Of a stretch of DNA of 64,000 nt, positions 42,101-55,010 are shown piece after piece; the stretch's first letter is position 1; each line of letters opens with the position of its first letter. The notes under the pieces are model-generated. The model did not search any database and was not told the origin of the DNA. It saw only the letters and a list, made by a program, of their open reading frames with translations. Location of the stretch: positions 32,265,044 through 32,329,043 of the forward strand of contig NC_134649.1 of assembly GCF_030463565.1 (NCBI RefSeq), given 5' to 3'. A program made the position numbers and the translations under genes. Source of the stretch: Pelecanus crispus (taxonomy: Eukaryota > Chordata > Aves > Pelecaniformes > Pelecanidae).

Positions 42101-42677
42101 ACTGTACAACTGTTCTTCTCCTACTTTTCGGGGCTCAGAAGAATAGGTAAAATTAAGAATCATTCCACTAAGCAAGTCAGGGTACAGTGTGGGTGTATAT
42201 GTCATGGGTTACATTTTAGTCTCTCAAAAGAAGGCATTTAAGAGACCCCAAGTGTTCTACTGGCATTAATAAACTATACCTCATCCTCTCTGCCATCTAA
42301 GGTAGGGAAAAGTTGTTCTACTTCCTATACGTGAGATAAAAAGAAAGGTAAGGGATTCAACCAAAACGACAAAGTGAGAGGCACGCACAGACCGTATTCT
42401 TTTCCTGCTACTTAACTGTTTTTGCTCCCAGGACAAATGACACGATATATTCACTGGATTCTCGTGCTTCAGGGATCCCATTTGTCTCAAACACCTTCTG
42501 CCAGTAGTTGACCACATCAGTGGCAGTCACAAGCCCAGGACTTGCACTACAGCCCTGCCTCAGAGATGACCACTTTGGACTGAGGATAGGACCTTTACTT
42601 TGACTGAATCCCCCTGGCACGCACTGAGGTGAGACACCCAACAACCTCCTGAGCAGTGCGTGGGTAAGGGATCTCAT
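15101..42677 (-). CDS. HEMK1: HEMK1, release-factor glutamine N5-methyltransferase (10 coding exons)
   Basis: This is the full coding span. Joining 42677-42417, 41936-41845, 39270-39177, 25865-25713, 23662-23598, 20086-20037, 18659-18554, 17620-17525, 15705-15592 and 15137-15101 gives 1068 nt, or 355 residues plus TAA, with every junction GT/AG and in phase. The protein has a basic N-terminus ([14 protein letters not shown]) like a mitochondrial transit peptide. A helical PrmC N-domain follows (about 35-140), ending in PRPETE. The Rossmann methyltransferase domain has motif [13 protein letters not shown] (181-192), acidic loop VIAVD (203-207) and catalytic NPPY (256-259). The C-terminal part has [13 protein letters not shown] and FCGKPRFLHI. 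The family transfers methyl from SAM to the glutamine of the GGQ motif in peptide release factors; in animals this enzyme is assigned to mitochondrial factors. It matches what I recall of human HEMK1 (about 338 residues) along its length. No key residue is lost, so it is probably functional. Confidence 0.96.
15138..15591 (-). other. HEMK1 last intron, with CR1 relic
   Basis: A 454-nt intron with GTAAGT donor and CCCACAG acceptor. About 100 nt of it (15229-15325) is a CR1 tail in the same orientation as the gene. Nothing else is recognised. Confidence 0.85.
15229..15325 (-). mobile_element. CR1 LINE 3' end (minus orientation)
   Basis: Starts with two copies of ATCATAGAAT and continues TTTGGGTTGGAAGGGACCTT and AGGTCATCTAGCCCAACCCC, the reverse complement of the bird CR1 3' end with its octamer repeats. 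It is well conserved, so a fairly young copy. This is the best single sign that the DNA is avian. Confidence 0.95.
15592..15705 (-). CDS. HEMK1: HEMK1 coding exon 9 (FLEVDSRHP...HKDFCGK)
   Basis: 114 nt, acceptor TTTCTTTCAG and donor GTAAGT, encode residues 307-343 and two bases of Lys344. FLEVD corresponds to the family's late beta strand (FLEVDPRHP in the human protein as I recall it). If the intron is kept, the first intron base completes the same lysine codon and the next three are TAA, so the protein would end there, 11 residues short. Confidence 0.94.
15706..17524 (-). other. HEMK1 intron between coding exons 9 and 8
   Basis: 1.8 kb with standard splice ends. No repeats or coding motifs recognised apart from short A- and T-runs. 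Confidence 0.85.
17525..17620 (-). CDS. HEMK1: HEMK1 coding exon 8 ([13 protein letters not shown])
   Basis: 96 nt, acceptor CACTCCAG and donor GTAAGC, encode residues 275-305 and part of Gly306. The ALDGGDDG loop and the following helix [16 protein letters not shown] match the conserved region after the NPPY motif in PrmC enzymes. Confidence 0.95.
17621..18553 (-). other. HEMK1 intron between coding exons 8 and 7
   Basis: 0.9 kb, AT-rich between about 18170 and 18450. Nothing else recognised. Confidence 0.85.
18554..18659 (-). CDS. HEMK1: HEMK1 coding exon 7 (catalytic NPPY)
   Basis: 106 nt, acceptor TTTTCTAG and donor GTAATC, encode residues 240-274. [19 protein letters not shown] holds the NPPY tetrapeptide that positions the target amide nitrogen in glutamine and adenine N-methyltransferases. 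The flanking VFHEDM is typical of animal HEMK1 rather than of N6-adenine DNA methyltransferases. Confidence 0.97.
18660..20036 (-). other. HEMK1 intron between coding exons 7 and 6
   Basis: 1.4 kb with proper GTAACT and TTTTCTAG ends. A 109-codon minus-strand frame at 19188-19517 has no recognisable motif and no family match. Confidence 0.8.
20037..20086 (-). CDS. HEMK1: HEMK1 coding exon 6 (50 nt)
   Basis: Acceptor TTTACAG, donor GTAACT. The exon encodes [16 protein letters not shown], matching the family's L-x-RI-x-x-x-x-D strand in which the aspartate lies near the adenine pocket. One base completes the arginine from the previous exon and one base opens the next codon. It is only 50 nt but keeps the reading frame exactly. 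Confidence 0.92.
20087..23597 (-). other. HEMK1 intron between coding exons 6 and 5
   Basis: 3.5 kb. It carries one CR1 tail (22922-22985). The many open frames of 60-100 codons show no motif. Confidence 0.8.
22922..22985 (+). mobile_element. CR1 LINE 3'-end fragment
   Basis: GGGTTGGACTAGGTGACCTT, then CCCTTCCAACCCAAACTATTC and TATGATTC form the last 60-odd bases of a CR1 element. Its orientation is opposite to HEMK1. Confidence 0.93.
23598..23662 (-). CDS. HEMK1: HEMK1 coding exon 5 (motif II acidic loop)
   Basis: 65 nt, acceptor CTGCCCCAG and donor GTACAA, encode [21 protein letters not shown] plus two bases of an arginine codon. VIAVD carries the aspartate that holds the ribose of SAM, and the ENA segment is the usual next helix. 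Phase 0 in, phase 2 out. Confidence 0.94.
23663..25712 (-). other. HEMK1 intron between coding exons 5 and 4
   Basis: 2.05 kb with GTGAGT donor and CCCCAG acceptor. No repeat or gene recognised. Confidence 0.82.
25713..25865 (-). CDS. HEMK1: HEMK1 coding exon 4 (SAM-binding motif I)
   Basis: 153 nt, phase 0 at both ends, encode residues 150-200. The acceptor has a long T-rich tract ending GTTAG; the donor is CAG/GTGAGT. It contains [21 protein letters not shown], the glycine-rich loop that binds S-adenosylmethionine. The segment before it (about 157-178) is variable in the family. Confidence 0.96.
28735..28945 (+). mobile_element. Ancient MIR/L3-like relic
   Basis: TTATCCTCACAACTCCCATT, then TTCCAGATGAGCAACTG, then AGCAGAGCACTGAACCCAATGC follow the order of the MIR/L3 tail (cccattttacagatgaggaaactg... 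cagagc... gaaccca). Diverged, hence old. Confidence 0.5.
29154..29167. repeat. A14 tract
   Basis: Fourteen adenines within the large HEMK1 intron. Confidence 0.9.
33765..33935 (+). mobile_element. Ancient L3-like relic interrupted by A26
   Basis: The piece before the A-run (CATTTCCCAAATTGGGAAGC ... GTGACACAGAAAGGAGAAGC) and the piece after it (AGTCTCCTGACTCATGATCC, CTCCACTAGACAGTGTGACC) match successive parts of the L3/MIR-type tail (aggtctcctgactcccagtcc... ctatccactagaccatgctgcc). The poly(A) sits in the middle. Confidence 0.55.
33855..33880. repeat. A26 homopolymer
   Basis: An uninterrupted run of 26 adenines, the longest homopolymer in the window. It is either an expanded slippage tract or the tail of a tiny retroinsertion. 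Confidence 0.95.
34590..34826 (+). mobile_element. Old CR1-family 3' relic
   Basis: TCAAAAGAGGATTAAACAAA, TTAATGGAGGACAGATCCATT and, at the end, CTGAACTAGACAGACCAATA and GTCTGACCCACTAAG follow the layout of older reptile/bird CR1 tails (aaattcatggaggataggtc... tgggctagatggacc... tctgacccagtaagg). It is clearly more diverged than the copy at 15229. Confidence 0.65.
38318..38398. repeat. A-rich low-complexity stretch (CAAA/AAC)
   Basis: Eighty bases almost without G or T, made of CAACA, AAAAC and an A12 run. Its reverse complement is responsible for a phenylalanine/valine-rich false ORF on the minus strand. Confidence 0.85.
39177..39270 (-). CDS. HEMK1: HEMK1 coding exon 3 ([12 protein letters not shown]...PRPETE)
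   Basis: 94 nt, acceptor CTGACACAG and donor GTATGA, encode residues 119-149. [12 protein letters not shown] and [11 protein letters not shown] are hallmarks of PrmC/HemK proteins: the first packs against the release factor and the second leads into the methyltransferase domain. The exon is too short to stand out as an ORF and was found by reading the minus strand for this motif. Confidence 0.95.
39271..41844 (-). other. HEMK1 intron between coding exons 3 and 2, with antisense CR1
   Basis: 2.6 kb. More than half of it is a CR1 copy lying antisense to the gene. The rest shows nothing recognisable. Confidence 0.85.
39485..40882 (+). mobile_element. CR1 LINE, 5'-truncated copy with reverse-transcriptase remains
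   Basis: Translation of 39490-39805 gives [26 protein letters not shown] and [14 protein letters not shown], the early motifs of the CR1 ORF2 reverse transcriptase. Later frames give [47 protein letters not shown] and [13 protein letters not shown], the downstream part of the same ORF. The frame changes several times and contains stops (TGA near 39805, TAA near 40107), so the protein is dead. The copy ends with the CR1 3' UTR (GGTGGACTCGATTTCCAGAGG, CATGATTCTATGAATT). In the catalytic box phenylalanine or tyrosine is replaced by serine (SADD). It lies antisense inside HEMK1. Confidence 0.95.
41845..41936 (-). CDS. HEMK1: HEMK1 coding exon 2 (N-domain helices)
   Basis: 92 nt encode [13 protein letters not shown] through QLSSKRLE and two bases of an arginine codon. 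The acceptor is TTGTCTTCAG and the donor GTAGGA. It follows the previous exon in phase 0 and leaves phase 2. The SSKRLER end corresponds to the family's RR-rich helix just before the P-V-QY segment. An open minus-strand frame of 102 codons also crosses this exon, but in the wrong frame. Confidence 0.92.
41937..42416 (-). other. HEMK1 intron between coding exons 2 and 1
   Basis: 480 nt with GTTAAG donor and TTGTCTTCAG acceptor. Nothing recognised inside. Confidence 0.88.
42417..42677 (-). CDS. HEMK1: HEMK1 coding exon 1 (start codon, targeting peptide, N-domain)
   Basis: The exon encodes residues 1-87 and ends in phase 0 after VLGAKT at a GTTAAG donor. The stretch [13 protein letters not shown] is the strongest family signature here. 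I chose the Met at 42677 because it has A at -3 and begins the basic, leucine-rich leader. An in-frame Met 10 codons upstream (42707) has C at -3 and is less likely. The acceptor upstream is not resolved: candidates near 42720-42760 all have weak pyrimidine tracts. Confidence 0.9.
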
Positions 42678-42707
42678 TGTTGTGAAATCAGTTCCTGGCT
42701 TCCGCAT

Positions 42708-45105
42708 GTGTTCCTCGTTGCCATCAGCTGATCTAGTCAGTGCTGAGACTCACAGGATGTTCAGTGCTACCACAAGCCACTGTGGCTAAGCACCAGCTGA
42801 CCACAGTCAGTAGATTCTCCTCAGGGCAGCATGAAAAGGGCACTGGTTTGCAGCTCTTCTGGTCTAGGAAAGGAGGCAAGAGTACAGCCTGAATCCCTCA
42901 GGCTAGCAAATCATAGGTTCCCCTCTGACAGAATGCAGAGTGCTTGCTCTAATCCCAGCCCACAGGTACAAAACCAATTACTCACAGCCTAAGAGTAACA
43001 ACGGATTACCCCAAGAAAAGACTCAGGTGACAGCTAACCAGCTCTGCCACTGGAACCCATTTCTTTGCAGAGCTGCCCATCTCCACAGGCCAGAGCTACC
43101 AGGCCAGTTTGTGCCCATGGCAAGGCAGAAGCAAATGTGCCTACACACAGGCACAGCACTCCTGCCTGTCCTTGGTCCCAGAAAGCCAGACACTCCAACC
43201 TTCAGCTCCAACCCTTGTCTCTCCACCCCATGGGTGGATCACCCTGGTTCCCTGCTGGAAGACCTTCAGTCTCTCCCAGATTCTTTCTCTTATTCCTCTC
43301 TCTGTTCATAAACCACAAGTCCTAGTTTAGCAGGTGCGCTCACAGAAGACCTTGACTCCATGGGTCAAGGGTCTTCCACACTGTCACCATCCCCAGAGAG
43401 CAGACAAGGGGCCACAGAGCCAGGGCCAAGCTGCTAAGAGCAGGGGAAGGAGAAAAGCTCACAAGGTACAACTAGAGGGAAGAGAAAAAATTGAAAGATG
43501 CAAAGGCCAGAAAAGGCAAACCCTGCCAGAGGGAAGTCAGTCTCTCAAAGGAGAGAAATGGCACAGCCAGACAGAGAGGGAAGAAAAACAAACAAGATGA
43601 CTGCAGGAGACAAAGAAGATGAAACTTTATAAACAGCTGCTGCATATCACACTTGGAACTGTGTTTTAATGGAGACAAACAGAACAACCACCCCAATTCC
43701 CTGCTGTGATCCATCAGAAATGAGGGCCCCCCCCCCTCCCTTCTGACTCACAGTCCCTGGAGCCACTGTGGGTTTCCCTGAGTGCCCATTCCCATTCCTC
43801 TATTGGAGGCTGGTTCTCATCACTTTCTCGGAGAGGCCACAACCTCCCCTCCTCCAATTCCTCTTGAAAACCACCACACAAAAAATGAAATACCTCTCGC
43901 AAGTAGCTGGCAGCACCCAGGATGGGTGGCTGACTGCTGTGTAGGAGTGCTGCTGCAGGGAGATCTGGGGGGGGGGGGCTGGGTCAGCTCCCACCTGGGC
44001 AGATGCTGGCACTGAACCCCTGCAGCAGCCCTGGACCCTGCTGCATGGGGCACCTGCACAGGCAGCAGTGTGGGACCTGCTCTGCTCTCGCTGCACAGTG
44101 AAACTGTGGGAAGAGTCAAGCCTCTACTGCCCTCCTTTGCAAAAGCAAACTAAACAGAGCCGAGGGAAGCAGCAGAGGGAATACCCTGCAGCAAAGACCT
44201 CAAGATTGGCTTACCTGCTACCTCCTGGCAAAGGGGTGGGTGGGTGCTCTAAGAGCCCAAGGATCCCCTTCTTACCATCTTCATTACCCCCCGCAGAGAG
44301 ATAAGCAGCCCCTATGAAAACTTGCCTTTATGTTACACATCAGCAGTCTGACTGTTACAGTGTTTACCTGAGCAGCTGCCCACTTCAAGGCCCTGTTTTG
44401 GGGATACTGCCACAAGACGGACACTAAAGGAAGAAAACATTAACCATTAGTGTTACTAGGGAGGCAGAGAAGACTTTAATCTGCCATGGCTAGAGCAATG
44501 CTGCCACTACTGTCATTATTAATAAAGGAGAGCAGCTACTGATGCGAGGTCCCTGCCAAGAACAGCCCCTGTATGCTACTTCTTGGTGCAAATACCTGTT
44601 TGCACACAGGCAGGGAACGCATTTTTTTTTCCCCCTGCAGTTCCGTGGTCTGGTCCATTCAACCCGCAGTTCCCCACTCACTGCAGCCCAATACAGGTAC
44701 ACTAGCGGCCGTCGAAAGGCATGGCCTGGCCCGCCCTCGGCCCCTGCCCTACCCTCCCTGTCTCACCCGCATGCTCGGGCAGGAGCTGGGGCTTGCGCCG
44801 TACAAGCCGATACCCTCCTGCTGCGGGGTCAGTGCTCAGCTGAACCGGCCCCTCGCACAGCCCTGCCGGCCGTGCGGGCGGAGGGGGTGCACGCCCCCCT
44901 TTGCCAGCCAGGGAGCTGCCCACCCGCGGCTCATTTCAGCGACCGGACGGCTCTCCGGCGGTAAACAAGCCCCACAGAACACTGCCGGGACGGGAGCCCG
45001 GCTTTCCTTCCAGCTGTCCCGGCCTTCCCTGCACACGCAATACCCTGACCACCGCCAGGCGCTCCGCCTGGCCTGCACCGCGGCGCTGGTGCGGGGTCCC
45101 TTTAC
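42708..45105 (-). other. HEMK1 first intron (5' UTR intron), probable
   Basis: Runs from the CpG-island donor near 45105 to an unresolved acceptor just upstream of the start codon, so the right-hand part of 42708-42760 may be exonic 5' UTR. It includes a G12 run (43967-43978) and a C10 run near 43730. GC content rises toward the island. Confidence 0.55.
43967..43978. repeat. G12 homopolymer
   Basis: Twelve guanines in the probable first intron of HEMK1. A C-run of about ten bases lies 240 bp away near 43730. Confidence 0.9.
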
Positions 45106-45380
45106 CTGGGCGGCGGCGGCGGGCCCGGGGGCCCCTCAGAGGCGAGCGCGCCCGCACAGCGACGCTTCACCTCATGGCTACCGCCACCGGCGGGGCTGGA
45201 GGCGCAGCCGGCTCCCACAGGGGCCGGGACCCTGGGCAGCCGCCCCCGCACCGCAGCCTGCGGCGGGGGCCTTGGGGAGGGGGTGCGGGGGAACGGCGGC
45301 ACGGCCGAGACGCTCCCGCCGCTCACCGAGCGCCACCGCCGCACCGCCCGCCACCGCCGCCGCGCGCACGAATGACAGGC
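45106..45380 (-). other. HEMK1: Probable HEMK1 non-coding exon 1
   Basis: On the minus strand a good donor GCCCAG/GTAAAG lies at 45106/45105 inside the island. The upstream limit is a guess. An AUG in it opens only a two-codon ORF, so it would be 5' UTR. Confidence 0.4.
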
Positions 45381-45479
45381 GCACTGACCAACCGTGAGCC
45401 GAGCCCCGCGGGCGGCGGCCAATCGCCTGGGGCGCAGAGCGGCGGGGCGGGGCCGCCGGCCGTGCGGCCGTGCGCGCGG

Positions 45480-45618
45480 AGCGCAGCGGCGCGGCCCGGC
45501 CCGGCCCGGCCCGCCCCCCGCGGGCAGCGCGGCCCCGCGGCCGAGGGCGCGGCCCCCCCGGCGGCCCCACCGCCAGCGGCGCTCCGGGGGGACCGGACGC
45601 CTCAGCGGGGAGCGCTCA
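45480..45618 (+). other. C3orf18: Probable C3orf18 non-coding exon 1
   Basis: A strong donor, GCTCA/GTAAGTG, ends at 45618 within the island, downstream of the CCAAT and GC boxes. The first coding exon has its own acceptor at 49379, so a separate leader exon is needed and this is the best candidate. The transcription start is not visible. Confidence 0.4.
45494..45512. repeat. GGCCC short tandem repeat
   Basis: Four GGCCC units in the promoter core, able to act as overlapping GC-box-like sites. Confidence 0.7.
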
Positions 45619-48600
45619 GTAAGTGCCGGCCCCGGCGGGCCGGGGGCGCCGGCGGGCAGCGGCCGCCCCGGCGCGGGGGGCGCGGCGCTGAAACGCGGCT
45701 GCCTCCGGGGAGGGGCGCGGCGGCGGCGGGCTGGGCCGCGGGGGCGTCCGGCCGCGCCGCCCCGTCCCGTCCCGTCCCGTCCCGTCCCGTCCCGTCCCGC
45801 CGGGCCGCGGGCACAGGCGGAGGCTGCCGCGGCCTCTCGGGGCGGGGAAGGGCGGGCGGCGGCGCCCCGCGCTGTGCCCGGCCCCGTCTCTGCCCCGGCG
45901 AGGCCCGCCCAGCCCCGGCCGGGCGAGGCGCAGCGCTGCGGGTGGCCGGAGCCGCGGGCGCGGAGCGCAGGCAGCGCTGCGGTGGGGAGCCGGCTGCGAG
46001 CCCCGCGGCTCAGCCGTCGCCGCCTGCGTGGCGTTTCGGAGCGGGAAGGGCCGTATAGCCCGTTATCCGTCTGGAAACTTCTCCCGGGGACAGGGGAAGA
46101 GCGGCTTCCCGCAGGGACAGAGCCCCCAGGCAGCTGTGGGGTGGCACTGCCCGGGAAGGGTTAGGGGTCAGGGCGGTGCCTAATATTTCAGTTTTCGATC
46201 GGTGCGGAGTCAGGAGCGCGGACGTTGCGGAGGAGCGTCCCCGCGCCTGTGCCAGGGTGGGAGGGGACCGTGGGACGGGACCGTGGCACCGCTGACGGCG
46301 GGAGGGTGACAGCTGAGGTGCTCCGGGACAGCGGGCACCGGCGGCTGGGGCTTCCCCCCCTACCCTGGGGGCTGCCCTGTGCCAGGGGCAGAGGAAGCCG
46401 CAAGTTCACGCCCTGGGAAGCCACATCCCGAAGCCAGCAGCGACCCAGTGCTGCTTGCATTGCTGCATTACTAGAGACACTTCGTCGTGCTAGAAAAAAT
46501 ACTAGTTGTTATTTGCCGCCTTCATCCAGAGACCCTGTGGCCCATCTTTATCCCTGTGACACAAACTTCTATTCCTGTCATACCCGAGAGGAAACTGCAG
46601 CAGAGAGGGATTAAAACCAAGACTCGGGAAAGCCAGCAGCCTCCAGCTAGTGCCTGACACGATGTTGGGCATCTCAGAGGTGTTAGCCACTGCAGCGCCT
46701 ATCAGGGACCAGTTTGGAAATGCTGGATTAGGAGAGAAACAAAGGTGTTCTCCTTATTCCCAGACCCAGCAGAGCCCAGCACAGAGCGGCCCTGGCTCTG
46801 TGAGAAGCTCTGTTGGTGCAGGCAATGGAAGAATGCCAGCTGACAGCAGCTGAGGATCTGGTTCCTCTTCTGTTCTGTTCTATTTGTGCATGGACTATGC
46901 TGAAACCTGCCAGCGATAGGTAGGAGCTTGTCCCTGGCCCTAGGGCAGCTAACAGAGACTTTGAGTGTGCTCAGCCTGCAGATCAAATTTCCAGTACCAG
47001 GAATACAACTGGGAAAGGAAGGTGGTGGGAAAGATCATCCACCCCCAGCTTTACCATTGTAAGCCCAGGGACCTGGACAGTACTTGCAGTCAGCCTCCCC
47101 ATCTGGCCCTCTGCAACCTGGACCAGAAGGCACTTAGGAACAGAAATACCCTCATCTGGACTTAGAACTGGTTGTCTAAGCCATGTCAGAAACCTTTCAT
47201 ACAGGAGCTAGGTCTCTGGGCTTGGGAATCCTTCAGCATGGACAGGACCCTGAGAGCATGAACAAGAGCCCCCGTTCCCACTCGACCAGATTTCAGCTGG
47301 CTAATTTTAACCTAGCTTATTCAGAGGAGCAATGCACAGCAGCACAGTGTGTGGGCCATACAAAAGGGGTCTTACCTAAAGGCTTGGTATCAGCTTCAAC
47401 ATCTGAGTTCCAGTGGTTTTCCAAAACTGACCCTGCATTGAGGTGAAGGCCTAACCCATTTTGTTTCCAAAATTCAGGAGCTGTTTGAGATCTAGAGCTG
47501 TACTTTGCAAAGCCCTTGGGCCTGCTTCACTCTTTTCACTTGGGCTCTTTTTCCACTTCTTGTTTCCTTGGTGGTAGCTTTTTTAAAATGTGAATTATCA
47601 TCATGGAGGGTTTCCCTGAATAGCACAAATCAATGGTTCTCTCTGAGCAGCTATTCAGTCTGCCCAATACCTGCTCAGCAATTCCTTCCCTTTCCCTAGT
47701 GGGCTGTAGCTGCTGCTGCTGTTTCGGCACTCAGATTTCAAATTTGCCATCTTTGTGCCAAAGTGTCCACTACACCTGAGCTCCACTGTGGTCAGTAATG
47801 GCTGGGGAAATCCAGGTGCCACATGGTTTAAAATAGGCATGCATGGTTTGGTGGTCAGTGAAGGACACGGTCCCTTTCAGCTGCAATGAACTTGTGTCTC
47901 AGCATGATGTTAGGTAGCACCAGACCAGAACTGCTATCTTCACATTTCTCTAGAAACTCATGGGAGTTTGACAGCTCCCACAGTCTCCCAGGCACTTCAA
48001 AATCCCCCAGCAACTCCTGCTTCACAGAGTTGTTCACAGGGAGCTGTGAGACAGATCCTGTGTATGTGGCGAGAGATTTACCTGCTCAGGGAGATGCAGG
48101 ACAAGTGCTGTGCAAGTCGAGCTGGCTACTCTGGCTGTGGACTGACCACAGGGGCGGTCTGGTGCTGTTTGCCTGGTGTCATTTCTCTGCTTCAGTTGTT
48201 AGTGAGAGATGTTAATCACACTGCTTAGTACAGTAATGGACAGCAGTAGGGCGTCACAGTAATGGGAACTGCACAATAACCTTGCCTAGAATAGAACAGA
48301 GTGGAGCAGAACAATAGCTCATTTCTCTTTGCAGGCACATCTTTTTCTGTTCAGAGCTCATTAACCCCTATGTCCCAGCTGCATTCCAGTCCAGAGATGT
48401 AATGTCTGCTAAACTGCAGAGAAATTATCAGAGGACTGCTACAGTAGTTCCTGGGGTCAGCACTGCTCTGGTCCAGAGGTAGCTGCATTTTCACGGTAGC
48501 AATTGCTGAACTAATGTTATATACAGTGGTTTTATAGACAAAGTTGTACAAATGCTTCCCATAGGATCATCCCATGGTGTTTTGCAACTCCTGATCATTT

Positions 48601-49379
48601 GCACAATAGAGGCATGAAGCAATTAAAGTCTTTCATGTTTTCAGCATAAATAGATCTATCAAATTTCACAACTCCAATCCAAAATTGGACTAATTTTAAA
48701 ATTAATATTAGCAGTGCATGACTAAGCTTGAGTGGGTGCTTTCATGGGGGACTTGAGAAATACTGACTTTTAGTAGCAGATGGGGGACCGGTGCAACCCA
48801 CTGCTTTAAGGAAGCTGCCTTTCCAGAGTGCATGGGAGGAGGGACAGTGGGGTGATGGATAGTGCAGTGACTTACCAGTCACCAGTGACTACTACAACAG
48901 GGAAGTCCGACTTCGGATTCAATAAAAAGCATTCTGAGATATGGATGCCTCACAGCTGAGTGCCATTTTATTGGATGTGTTCCCACTGATAAACTTAAGG
49001 GGATCCATGTAACTTTCCGAAAATGAAAAGCAAGAGACAGAAGCAGGAAAGTGCTGTATCTCCCAGGGCGGATAGAGGCCACCTGTCTCAGCCTGGAGCA
49101 GACCAAAGACAGGGGTTCTGAGGTTGTCCCCACGTAGATCTGCCAAGTCCCTGCAAGGAAGCAGAGCTGAAGCAGTGAGGGGAGAGCATATCACTGACTT
49201 CAGGTGAATCGGGCATGACTCCAGGGGCTGTCAGTACCCTTGAAAAATCTTTTTCTTATTTTGAGTGGGCATCTGTGAGCTGCTCTCAAAAATTGTACTA
49301 GTGAATTGAGAAGCTTTGGAAAAGGTTGTGCCTGTCTCAAAGAGCTTTGCACTGTTCATTTGTTCTCATTCCTTCCTAG
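45619..49379 (+). other. C3orf18 intron 1 (probable)
   Basis: 3.8 kb from GTAAGTG to TTCCTTCCTAG. The first 500 bp are CpG island and contain the (CCCGT)7 repeat. A weak MIR/L3-like segment may lie near 46550-46610. No coding motif recognised. Confidence 0.6.
45761..45795. repeat. (CCCGT)7 pentanucleotide repeat
   Basis: Seven perfect CCCGT units followed by one CCCGC, 140 bp inside C3orf18 intron 1 and still in the CpG island. The opposite strand reads ACGGG with regularly spaced G-triplets. Confidence 0.97.
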
Positions 49380-49400
49380 GCAGAAACCAGTGTGGTTCCT

Positions 49401-49538
49401 ATGAAGAAAAACCATCAGCGATGATGCTACAGAATAGGTCTTACATGAGGGTCCTTGATATGAAGGGCAGATCTCTGCTTCTGTAGCTGATGGGTGACGG
49501 CAACAGCTTGGTAAAAGGAGCTACCAAGAGCTGGCAGG

Positions 49539-49567
<29 letters not shown>
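49401..49567 (+). promoter_or_regulatory. Chain of three upstream ORFs in the C3orf18 leader
   Basis: uORF1 at 49401-49424 (7 codons), uORF2 at 49421-49486 (21 codons, sharing ATGA with the end of uORF1) and uORF3 at 49490-49567 (25 codons). uORF3 starts upstream of the main ATG in another frame and ends 29 nt inside the coding sequence. Such an arrangement usually lowers translation of the main ORF. It holds only if the exon really begins near 49380. Confidence 0.5.

Positions 49568-55010
<5,443 letters not shown>

Larger units (their letters stand above)
44690..46170. promoter_or_regulatory. CpG-island bidirectional promoter of HEMK1 and C3orf18
   Basis: About 1.5 kb with very high GC and dense CpG, unlike the rest of the window. 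It lies between the HEMK1 start codon (42.7 kb, leftward) and the C3orf18 start codon (49.5 kb, rightward). A CCAAT box at 45419-45423, a GC box GGGGCGGGGC at 45444-45453 and a GGCCC repeat at 45494-45512 lie between the two probable first exons. No TATA box is seen. This layout is typical of TATA-less, broadly expressed housekeeping gene pairs. Confidence 0.88.

Noticed and set aside
44573-46164. Long open frames of 256-385 codons on the plus strand, and several on the minus strand, around 44.5-46.2 kb
   Set aside because: They are rich in Ala, Arg, Gly and Pro, overlap each other in several frames, and lie in the CpG island where stop codons are rare. No domain is present.
46515-46660. Possible MIR/L3 segment (GAGGAAACTGCAGCAGAGAGG)
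   Set aside because: Only about 20 bases resemble the consensus; the flanks do not.
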